34,982 bases of DNA, taken from JAJFUE01 sp039683515 (GTDB lineage: Bacteria; Sumerlaeota; Sumerlaeia; MVZB01). The notes beneath the pieces were generated by a model. That model was not told where the DNA came from, did not search any database, and worked only from the letters and a program-made list of their open reading frames with translations. The DNA lies in contig JBDKRG010000057.1 in NCBI GenBank assembly GCA_039683515.1, positions 1 through 34,982 of the forward strand. The letters are read 5' to 3'. This document shows, piece by piece, positions 16,901 through 22,441 of the stretch; the first letter of the stretch is position 1; each line of letters begins with the position of its first letter. A program made the position numbers and the translations under genes.

Positions 16901-17460
16901 TTCGTCGGATCGTTAACCCAGTTCAGCAGCAGCGGCACGACACCGGTCCCCATGATGATCGCCACGAACGTCGTCAGCTCGATGACCCCGTTGGCCCATG
17001 ACAGGCGCCTGGGGGTGACCAGCTCCGGGATGATGCCGTACTTCGTCGGGCTGAAAAGCGTGAACTGATTGGAGAGCAGGAAGAGCACCGCAATGCTGGG
17101 GAGGAGCATCTTGTGTGGATCGCCCGACATGAACACGGCCGTGGCCAGGAGCATCGTGATGATTTCGAGCGATTTGGTCACCAGGGTAACCGTGCGTTTG
17201 CTGAATTTGTCGGCCAGATAGCCGGCCCAGATCGAGATCAGCATCCCGGGCAGCACGAACACGCCCGAGACAACCCCGTTCATCTGGCTTTGTTTGCTCT
17301 CCTGCTGATAGACCACGGCCACCATGCCGAGAATGATGAGCTGTTTGAGGACGTTGTCGCTGAAAGCGCCCTGAAACTGGAGCACCACGAGATGCCAGAA
17401 GCCCCGTTCGGAGCGGCGTGTGGGATCGGTCACGTTCATACCTCTGTCGGCGGCAGTCAA
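13987..17460 (-). CDS. MFS transporter / PlsC acyltransferase / acyl-ACP synthetase fusion (Aas-type)
   Basis: A 1157-residue three-part protein for lysophospholipid uptake and re-acylation at the inner membrane. Residues about 20-430 are an LplT-like MFS transporter with 11-12 hydrophobic spans. About 440-620 is a PlsC-type acyltransferase with NHVSYID (His465, Asp470) and FPEG (537-540). About 650-1157 is an AMP-binding acyl-acid ligase with SSGSTGVPKG (805-814), GFGTTECSP (942-950), TGD (1031) and GKLDL (1141). E. coli keeps LplT and Aas as two adjacent genes; fused forms are known in several phyla. A TTG start at 17460 has GGAG 6 nt upstream; the ATG seven codons later has AGAGG too close, so TTG is preferred. 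It converges with the preceding plus-strand gene, and the REP-like palindrome begins at its stop. Confidence 0.92.
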   Translation of the reverse strand: MTAADRGMNVTDPTRRSERGFWHLVVLQFQGAFSDNVLKQLIILGMVAVVYQQESKQSQMNGVVSGVFVLPGMLISIWAGYLADKFSKRTVTLVTKSLEIITMLLATAVFMSGDPHKMLLPSIAVLFLLSNQFTLFSPTKYGIIPELVTPRRLSWANGVIELTTFVAIIMGTGVVPLLLNWVNDPTKYHFIGFGLVGLASIGLLAGFGIDRTTPANPSRPFRWNFIPEFITYIRVIVGNRTLFLVNLGLCYFWFIGILVLTHINVWGQHSLALDNRTAGLLYFLLSLGIGLGAFVAGYLSHGKVELGLVPLGGIGMSVFSFPMAFATPETRLWMYFCVFMVGVSAGFFSLPLNAMLQHYTKIEERGVMIAANNFFNAASMVLASVFLMAFNELPLGEDGAGPPANYLFFIGGLMSLGATIFLLKLLPDALLRFVGFMITSTFYRIRALGLENLPKTGGVLLMCNHVSYIDALLLGTACPRPVRFIAYSEFFNTPILGYFLKATRSIPISPDQKPRELIRSLKVASDALKAGDVVCIFPEGQLTRTGQMNPFHRGYELILKEAPVPVVAVYLDGVWGSIFSFKGQKFFWKKPRQTPYPIRIAFGEPLPPDSSPFTIRQKIQELGADAAIAARHDRQPLDRLFVDSCRQSWKRFAMLDPMTPALNWGKVLAGTVALAREMAGPWTGQARVGVLLPPSVAGALTNFAATITGRAAINLNYTIGQETLEHCARESEIKTVVTSRKFLEKTGLKPPAEPIFIEDHLPKIGKPAKVAALLAARLMPRWVLARYCLALSRPKMDDLATIIFSSGSTGVPKGVPLTHFNVVSNICSFSQAFSLYPEDRLLGTLPFFHSFGYTVSLWGAAVLPFGCIFHHNPLDAKTVGELAHKERATLIITTPTFLQLYSRRVPPAQFGGLSAVVTGAERLPDSVAEEFERQFGIFPLQGFGTTECSPAVAVNVPDHRSPGLYQIGHKRGSIGHPLPGIAVKTLDPETGEPTGPGQPGLLWVKGANVMGGYLNLPEKSAEVLQGGWYNTGDMAYIDEDGFIFITGRLSRFSKIGGEMVPHVGVEDKLRTALELTVDEQLVVAAVNDEKKGERLVVIHNVPRLTADYIAEKLAGATLPNLWIPKRENFYQVETIPLLGTGKLDLRALQKMANELAK

Positions 17461-17589
17461 ATAAATCTCCGCCCATCTTGGCCATGGCCGCCCCCTTCAA
17501 GCAAGGGGAATATGGGCGGGCCGGTTCTGCGCAACCCCGCATGAAATCGGCCTGATCCCTATTTCATCCGATTGGGGCGGGGAACGCAA

Positions 17590-17632
17590 GAAAAAGTATA
17601 TATGTGAAAATTATACATGTAATATGTATCGG
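17590..17632 (-). promoter_or_regulatory. AT-rich promoter-like region upstream of the Aas-type gene
   Basis: An island of A/T in GC-rich DNA with a perfect minus-strand -10 TATAAT (17610-17615) preceded directly by ATG/TG, and the 8-bp palindrome TACATGTA beside it. No good -35 at 17 nt is seen. It lies about 150 nt upstream of the gene. The rest of 17461-17653 holds nothing else recognisable. Confidence 0.35.
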
Positions 17633-17653
17633 CCGGGCGGCGCCCCGGCTATC

Positions 17654-17676
17654 GCCCCCGTGACGGTCGCGGGGGC
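17654..17676 (-). terminator. GC-rich hairpin downstream of the copper-binding-type gene
   Basis: GCCCCCG and CGGGGGC arms enclose a short loop 11 nt beyond the stop of the minus-strand gene ending at 17688. There is no T-run directly after it, so its terminator role is uncertain. Confidence 0.4.
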
Positions 17677-17687
17677 GGTGGCCGCCA

Positions 17688-18101
17688 TCAGGCGGCGAGG
17701 CGGATCGACTGCATGAGTTCGCGGCAGGCGTGCTCGCAGCGGCGGCAGGCGTCGGCGCACAGGCGGCAATGCTCGTGCATGCCGGCGTGTTTCTGGCATT
17801 CTTCCCCGCACAGCTGGCACGCGGTCGCCATCGCGTCGACCGCGGCGCGCACCATGGCCGGATTGCTCCGCGTCTGGCGCGACATGATCCGCAACGCGCT
17901 GTCGCACAGGTCGGCGCAGTCGTTGTTGAGCCGGATGGCGCGCTTGAACTGGTCGACGTCGCGCTCGCCGAGGCAGGCGTCGGCGCACGCGTTGCACATG
18001 GCCAGGCACTCGCCTGCGGCCTCGATGCACGCGGCCAGCGCGTGGTTTTGCGTCCCCGACTGCAATGGGTGTGTGTGGAGCATCCTTTCGATGTATGCCA
18101 T
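17688..18101 (-). CDS. Four-helix bundle copper-binding protein (DUF326/Csp-like)
   Basis: A 137-residue protein with 15 cysteines spaced three or four residues apart on predicted helices: CIEAAGECLAMCNACADACL, NDCADLCDSA, CQLCGEECQKH and HCRLCADACRRCEHACREL. This is the pattern of Csp copper-storage proteins, where Cys face the core of a four-helix bundle and bind many Cu(I). No signal peptide is present, so a cytosolic Csp3-like form is likely. The ATG at 18101 has a strong AGGAGG; an upstream extension in the same frame is rejected. It follows the M28 peptidase gene in the same direction but has its own candidate promoter with an unusual 19-nt spacer. Copper storage or detoxification is inferred from the family. 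Confidence 0.88.
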   Translation of the reverse strand: MAYIERMLHTHPLQSGTQNHALAACIEAAGECLAMCNACADACLGERDVDQFKRAIRLNNDCADLCDSALRIMSRQTRSNPAMVRAAVDAMATACQLCGEECQKHAGMHEHCRLCADACRRCEHACRELMQSIRLAA

Positions 18102-18130
18102 GATCGCCCTCCTGTTTTCAGTTTGGATCA

Positions 18131-18161
18131 ATTCTACCATGACCCGAAAACGGGACGGTAA
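18131..18161 (-). promoter_or_regulatory. Candidate metal-responsive promoter with 19-nt spacer
   Basis: On the minus strand TTACCG (18156-18161), a 19-nt spacer and TAGAAT (18131-18136). The spacer contains the dyad CCCG-TTTT-CGGG (18143-18154 on the plus strand). Overlong spacers with a dyad are the hallmark of MerR-family (e.g. CueR) promoters, which fits a copper-binding product, but no merR-type gene is in the window. Confidence 0.4.
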
Positions 18162-18183
18162 TTCTATTCGGAGCGAAAAAACG

Positions 18184-19557
18184 CTAGCGATACCATTCCG
18201 TGCCGGCGCGGACGGCGTTCTTTTCGGCGGGGACGGCAAGGTGGCCGATCACGCCGACGGCGGCCTTGGCGGCGTTCTTGAGGAAGGCGGGGTTGAGCGT
18301 GCTCAGGCGGTCGGTGTTCATGTGGTAGTAGGGCGTGAAATCGTTCTCGTCCTCGATCATCAGCGCGCCGGCGTAACCGTAGCGCCAGAACGAATAATGA
18401 TCGCTGTACTGGACGCCGTCGGCGATGATCACGGGCGAAAGCGCCGTGGACAGGCCGTAACCCTGGACCACCGACGTGAGGAGCCCGGCGATGGCCGCGT
18501 CCGCGGCGTAGCCCGGGTTGTTTTTGAGCCGCGTGTGGACCTCGATCGTGGGGCCGCCGGTCGCGTCGTAGGCGATCATGTCCATGTTGAAGACGGCGAC
18601 GATGTTCTCGCCGCCGCTGTACAGCGTCTCGGCGTAGGCGTAGCTGCCGAGCAGTCCCTGTTCCTCGCCGGTGAACAGGGCGAAACGGATCGTGCGCTCG
18701 AAGTCGCGCCCGGCGCAGATGGCGGCGGCATGCATCACCGCCGCGACGCCGCTGGCGTTGTCGTCGGCCCCGGGGGCGAACGTGCTCGACGGCATGTCGT
18801 CGAGGTGCGCCGTGACCAGCACGATTTCGGCGGGGCGCGTGATGCCGGTTTTTTCGGCGACGACGTTGCGGTAATTCGACCACTTGTGGAACGAGGCGGT
18901 CAGGCCCTTGCCCTGCATGTATTCATAGGCGTATTGCGTGGCCTTGGTGACGTACGTTCCCGAGTAGGTCGAGCGCGAGGCGATCGTGAACGGCGAGCCG
19001 GACACCGTGACGGAGTTCTCGCCCGAGAGGTTGCCGACGAGCGTGGTGAGCGTCGACTGGCTCACCTTGTCGATCATCGCCTTGACGCGGGCGTCGGTCG
19101 TGAACCCGGCAAGCATCGGCGAGGGGGGGCTGGCGAGGACGAGCGGCTCGGCGAGCCACTGCAGCTCGAGCCCGGCGGCGGCCAGCGCGGCCGCGCCGGC
19201 CGGGTCGGCCCGCAGGATCATGTGCCGGCCGTCGTCGTGCCTTGATTGTGCGATCCCGGCGACCGACGGGCGGGCCTTGGACTTGTGCCACGAGGCGATC
19301 GCGAACGAGGCGCCCCTCGCGTCCGGATCGATGATCGTGTGGGGGGCCTTCAGTTGTTTGAGCCGCGATGGCGCGGCCTTGACGAGGGCGTATTCGCGGC
19401 CCGACGCGTCGAGCAGGTGCGCGTAAATCGGGAGCTGGATGTCGCGGAGGTCGCCGGTCACCTCGACGCGGGCGAGGGCGAGCGGCTCGGTCGTCCCGGC
19501 GCGCGCGGCGGTAGCCATGGCCATGAGGATCGGCAGCAGAATGAAGGCGCGTTTCAT
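18184..19557 (-). CDS. Secreted M28-family zinc metallopeptidase
   Basis: A 457-residue protein with a Sec signal peptide (MKRAFILLPILMAMATAARA, cleavage near residue 20). The M28 di-zinc site is complete: TAHLDD (His251), GADDNASG (263-270), TGEEQG with the catalytic Glu298/299 pair, NMDMIAYD (Asp326) and YYHMNTD (His412). The first 230 residues precede the catalytic domain and resemble the prodomain or accessory segment of secreted aminopeptidases. An AAGGA site lies 8 nt before the ATG. The enzyme probably releases N-terminal amino acids outside the cytoplasm. No peptidase partner or transporter is next to it. Confidence 0.92.
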   Translation of the reverse strand: MKRAFILLPILMAMATAARAGTTEPLALARVEVTGDLRDIQLPIYAHLLDASGREYALVKAAPSRLKQLKAPHTIIDPDARGASFAIASWHKSKARPSVAGIAQSRHDDGRHMILRADPAGAAALAAAGLELQWLAEPLVLASPPSPMLAGFTTDARVKAMIDKVSQSTLTTLVGNLSGENSVTVSGSPFTIASRSTYSGTYVTKATQYAYEYMQGKGLTASFHKWSNYRNVVAEKTGITRPAEIVLVTAHLDDMPSSTFAPGADDNASGVAAVMHAAAICAGRDFERTIRFALFTGEEQGLLGSYAYAETLYSGGENIVAVFNMDMIAYDATGGPTIEVHTRLKNNPGYAADAAIAGLLTSVVQGYGLSTALSPVIIADGVQYSDHYSFWRYGYAGALMIEDENDFTPYYHMNTDRLSTLNPAFLKNAAKAAVGVIGHLAVPAEKNAVRAGTEWYR

Positions 19558-19654
19558 CGGGTCGTTCCTTCGGCAGGGGTCCGTGGAAGTCTCCCTTTTC
19601 GGCCGCCCCGTTGCAATCGTTTTCGGATTTTAGAGCGCTTGACGAAAGTCGTCC

Positions 19655-19990
19655 ATTCGTGCTCGTGCTCAGCTTGCCAGCCGAAGCCTTGGCGAAGGCT
19701 GGTGGCGAAGGCTGGCGCTCATAAGCCTAAGCTGGCATGGCCAGAACCAAATTGCAGTTGCCCAAGAACCGCGTCAGCGGTTCGACTTTCAAAGCCGTGG
19801 GTTGAATCGCCGTTTTCGCGATTCAACCCACGGTCAGGATCGCATCAAACCGAACCGGTTTACCGGTTCGACAGAACCATTGCGCGCGGTTGTCGTACCG
19901 ATCAATCGGTTCGCGTGATTTTGCCACCCACCGTGGGTTGCCGATTCTCGGCAACCCACGGCTTTGAACGTCGAACCGCTGACGCGGTTC
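19655..19990. repeat. Symmetric composite of nested palindromes
   Basis: Outer arms of 39 bp, 19766-19804 and 19952-19990, are reverse complements with one mismatch. Each arm starts with the hairpin GAACCGC-GTCA-GCGGTTC. Between them are CCGTGGGTTGAATCGC with its exact partner (19795-19833), CGAACCGGT-TT-ACCGGTTCG (19851-19870), ACCGAT-CA-ATCGGT (19897-19910) and CCGTGGGTTGCCGA-TTC with its exact partner (19931-19961). Left of this, 19677-19706 has AGCC/GGCT hairpins and 19655-19670 a TCGTGC tract. No gene is found in 19558-20135; 19991-20135 has nothing else clear. Confidence 0.8.
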
Positions 19991-20135
19991 CAAAATCATC
20001 GGATCTTCTCTCGTCCTCTGTTCCTCTGCTGCGAGAAAACTCTCTTGCAGAGTTATCGTAATCGAACCGATCGCCTGATCGCATTACTGAGACTTTTTTC
20101 GGTCGGTCCATGAACTCAAAATATTGTGAACCGCT

Positions 20136-21068
20136 TTATATGACCAGGTGCCCGCGCTTGTCGGCGACGCCGATCACGGCGCGCATGCCGGCGTTGAACT
20201 GCACGAAATCCTGCTCGATCCCGTCGCTGAAGATGACGCCGTTGTCGGCCATGCCCGAGACCAGCGTGAGCGGCTGCCCGGCGGTGATCTGGCCGAAGAC
20301 GATGTTGGCCGACGACGTCCGGCTCGGGAACGGCTCGCGCACCGAGAAGACGAGGTAATCGGCGTCGCGCGGGAACGCGGCCTCCTCTGCGCTGAACCGC
20401 TTGCCGAGGATCTGGCCGGCGATCCCGACCGCGCCGGTCACGATGCTCTTGAACCAGCCGGTCGAGCCCAGCCCGGTCGAGACGATGATCCCGCACGATG
20501 ACTGCCGCTCCTGCATGCCGCCGAACTCGACGTCGTAGCGGGCCGAGGTGTGGCCGCGCACGCCGATGAACAGGTCGTTGACGGCGTGCAGGACCTGGCC
20601 GTCGCTCAGCTCGGCGCGGGCCATCGTGATCGTCTCGATCGGCCGCCGGCCGCGCAGCACCTCGGCCGCCACGCGCTTGAGATCCTGAACCTGGAACGGC
20701 AGCAGCACGCCGTCCCAGCGGTCGGGGTCGGGATTGACGCCGATCACGGGCTGCGTCTCCAGATACTTCATCGTGTTGGCGACGAGGCCGTCCTGGCCGA
20801 GCGCCACGACCGTGTCCCGCGGCCCGAAAATGAAGTTGGGCAGGAAGTCGCGCGGCAGGGTTTGCAGCCGCCCGAGCTGGGCGAGCGTGGCCGAGGCCTC
20901 CCGGATGCGCCGCTGGTAGAGGTCGTGCTCTCTCTGGTAGTCCGAGAAGTCCGCGCCGAGGTGCTCGATGTAGAACCGCGCCTGCTCGACGGTGTTGTAC
21001 TGCGCGACCAGCTCCTCGAGCCGCGTCCGGCGCGTGACCAGGATGATTTTGGATTCGGTGTCGGGCAT
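20136..21068 (-). CDS. NAD-kinase-superfamily protein with altered GGDGT motif
   Basis: A 310-residue protein. The C-terminal two thirds follow the NAD/diacylglycerol/sphingosine-kinase fold: VVALGQDGLVANTMKYL (87-103) sits where NAD kinases have GGDG[TS], then PVIGVNPDPDRWDGVLLP, HAVNDLFIG (cf. the NE-V/I-F strand) and STGLGSTGWFKS (197-208, cf. TPTGSTAY). The proposed catalytic Asp (93) is kept, but the second Gly and the Thr are replaced (GQDGL), so ATP or polyphosphate binding may differ. The first 75 residues include a charged helical segment (FSDYQREHDLYQRRIREA). It lies 98 nt downstream of the SPFH gene in the same direction with a hairpin between, so co-transcription is likely. NADP synthesis is possible; another substrate or a regulatory role is equally open. 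Confidence 0.75.
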   Translation of the reverse strand: MPDTESKIILVTRRTRLEELVAQYNTVEQARFYIEHLGADFSDYQREHDLYQRRIREASATLAQLGRLQTLPRDFLPNFIFGPRDTVVALGQDGLVANTMKYLETQPVIGVNPDPDRWDGVLLPFQVQDLKRVAAEVLRGRRPIETITMARAELSDGQVLHAVNDLFIGVRGHTSARYDVEFGGMQERQSSCGIIVSTGLGSTGWFKSIVTGAVGIAGQILGKRFSAEEAAFPRDADYLVFSVREPFPSRTSSANIVFGQITAGQPLTLVSGMADNGVIFSDGIEQDFVQFNAGMRAVIGVADKRGHLVI

Positions 21069-21088
21069 GGCCCCGGTCCTTTGATTGA

Positions 21089-21161
21089 ACCACGGAGACC
21101 CGGAGGCACGGAGATCGTTTCAATTCTTTTGTATTTCTCCGTTCCTCCGTGTCTCCGTGGT
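21089..21161. repeat. Hairpin of ACGGAG words between the SPFH and NAD-kinase-like genes
   Basis: ACCACGGAGACCCGGAGGCA... (21089-21114) pairs with 21136-21161 over 26 bp with two mismatches around a 21-nt A/T-rich loop. Each arm is a degenerate tandem of ACGGAG/ACGGAGG. The hairpin lies inside the probable operon and could alter expression of the second gene. Confidence 0.8.
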
Positions 21162-21166
21162 AAAAA

Positions 21167-22216
21167 TTACGATTTCTTCGTTTTTGCCGCCACGGGTGCG
21201 GGCGTTTGTTGATCCATGATTTCGCGCAGCAGGTCGGGGGTGATGTTCAGCGTGCCGATTTTGTCGGCGCCGCCGGCCAACTCGCGGAAGGCGTCGGCGA
21301 TGAGGCGCTGCGGGCTCATGCCCACCGAGACCAGGGCCTGCACGAGCCGCGGGTCGGCCGCGGCCATCGCCTTGACGCTGGCCTCGATCCCGTAGGCGCG
21401 GGTCTCGGCCTCGCGCCGCTGGTTCTCGGCCTGGCGCGCGACGAATTCCTTGCGCGACTCCTCGAGCTCGATCTGGCGGCCGAGGTCCTCCTCCTCCATC
21501 GCGCGGCGCTTGATCAGGACCGAGCGGTCGGCCTCGATCTGCGTCTCGCGGATCTGGCGCTTCTTGTTCTCGACCGCGATCTCGGTGTTGAGCTCGTTCT
21601 CCTTGATCGCGCGCTCCTGCTCGACGGCGGCGTTGCGGCGGGCGTAGATCGCCTCGTCCATCTCGCGCAGGATCTGCTCGCGGACCTGCGCCTCGAGCGC
21701 GCGGGCGGTCTCGGGGTTGGGCTTGACCGCCAGGATCGACAGGCCGAGGATCTCGAGGCCGAGCGCCTCGACCTCGGCCGCCTTGGCGCAGCGGCCCTGG
21801 ACGAACTCGACCAGCTTGTCGGAGGCCTTGATCGCCTCGGCCAGGCTCATGTGCTGCAGCGCCGAGCGCACGAGCACCTGCACGACCTGGATCAGCCGCT
21901 GGTTCAGCTTGAGCGGGTCGTCGGTCAGGTAGCGGCGCGTCCCCGGGTCGATCGTGAAGTTCAGCATCTCGGCGATCTTCTTGGCGTCCTGGATCCGGTA
22001 GGTGATCTGGCCCTGGATCGTGACCTGCTGGAAGTCGCTCGTCACCTCCTCGAAGATGAACGGGGCGCCCACGCTCGCCATCGGGATGCGCGCCAGCGAG
22101 GAGGTCGGCGCCCAGTAGAAGAACGACAGGCCGCGCCCCTCGTTGACGATCCGCCCGTTCTTGAAACGGATCAGGTAATCGGTCGGCTCCACGCGGATAA
22201 AGCGAATCCCAAACAT
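21167..22216 (-). CDS. SPFH-domain (prohibitin/slipin-like) protein
   Basis: A 349-residue protein from the ATG at 22216, which has AGGAG 8 nt upstream; the longer frame to 22315 lacks such a site. Residues about 10-190 form an SPFH/band-7 domain: VEPTDYLIRFKNGRIVNEG, VTIQGQITYRIQD, then ALQHMSLAEAIKA and LGLEILGLSILAV. Residues about 190-290 are a long charged coiled coil (many Glu/Arg, AVEQERAIKENELNTEIAVE). There is no obvious transmembrane anchor, as in some slipin relatives that bind membranes peripherally. Such proteins form ring-like or microdomain scaffolds. A strong promoter with a dyad over the -10 lies 118 nt upstream. It is probably the first gene of a two-gene unit with the NAD-kinase-like protein. 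Confidence 0.9.
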   Translation of the reverse strand: MFGIRFIRVEPTDYLIRFKNGRIVNEGRGLSFFYWAPTSSLARIPMASVGAPFIFEEVTSDFQQVTIQGQITYRIQDAKKIAEMLNFTIDPGTRRYLTDDPLKLNQRLIQVVQVLVRSALQHMSLAEAIKASDKLVEFVQGRCAKAAEVEALGLEILGLSILAVKPNPETARALEAQVREQILREMDEAIYARRNAAVEQERAIKENELNTEIAVENKKRQIRETQIEADRSVLIKRRAMEEEDLGRQIELEESRKEFVARQAENQRREAETRAYGIEASVKAMAAADPRLVQALVSVGMSPQRLIADAFRELAGGADKIGTLNITPDLLREIMDQQTPAPVAAKTKKS

Positions 22217-22327
22217 GGCGGTCACTCCTGCTTGTGTTTCCTCGATCGAATGTGCGACTCGACCGGAATGATGCGACAGGCGGCCGGCGGCTGCAATTCC
22301 TTTTCCGCCATCCATATTGTCCCATCG

Positions 22328-22362
22328 ACACTAAGCATAGTGTGGAATAGACACCATGTCAA
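22328..22362 (-). promoter_or_regulatory. Promoter of the SPFH gene with overlapping dyad
   Basis: On the minus strand TTGACA (22357-22362), a 17-nt spacer and TATGCT (22334-22339). A perfect 6-bp dyad, ACACTA-N4-TAGTGT (22328-22343), covers the -10 and suggests a repressor or activator site. No candidate regulator is adjacent. Confidence 0.7.
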
Positions 22363-22375
22363 CATAAAAATGAGT

Positions 22376-22434
22376 GGGAACGCCGATCTCCCGATCGGCA
22401 TGATAAAAATGCCGCCCGGGAGATCGGCGTCCCC
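22376..22434. repeat. Hairpin after M56 gene 1
   Basis: GGGAACGCCGATCTCCCG (22376-22393) pairs 17/18 with 22417-22434, and GGCAT/ATGCC nests inside. It begins 7 nt past the M56 stop codon and could end that transcript. There is no T-tract, so it may equally be one of the palindromic elements common here. Confidence 0.6.
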
Positions 22435-22441
22435 GGCCCGA

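Noticed and set aside
14164..17001. 945-codon open frame antisense to the Aas-type gene
   Set aside because: High-GC shadow with low-complexity Arg/Asp/Glu-rich sequence; the sense frame carries three recognisable domains.
19766..19990. CRISPR array
   Set aside because: The repeats are palindromic, of several kinds and in mirrored order; there are no equal-length spacers and no cas genes.
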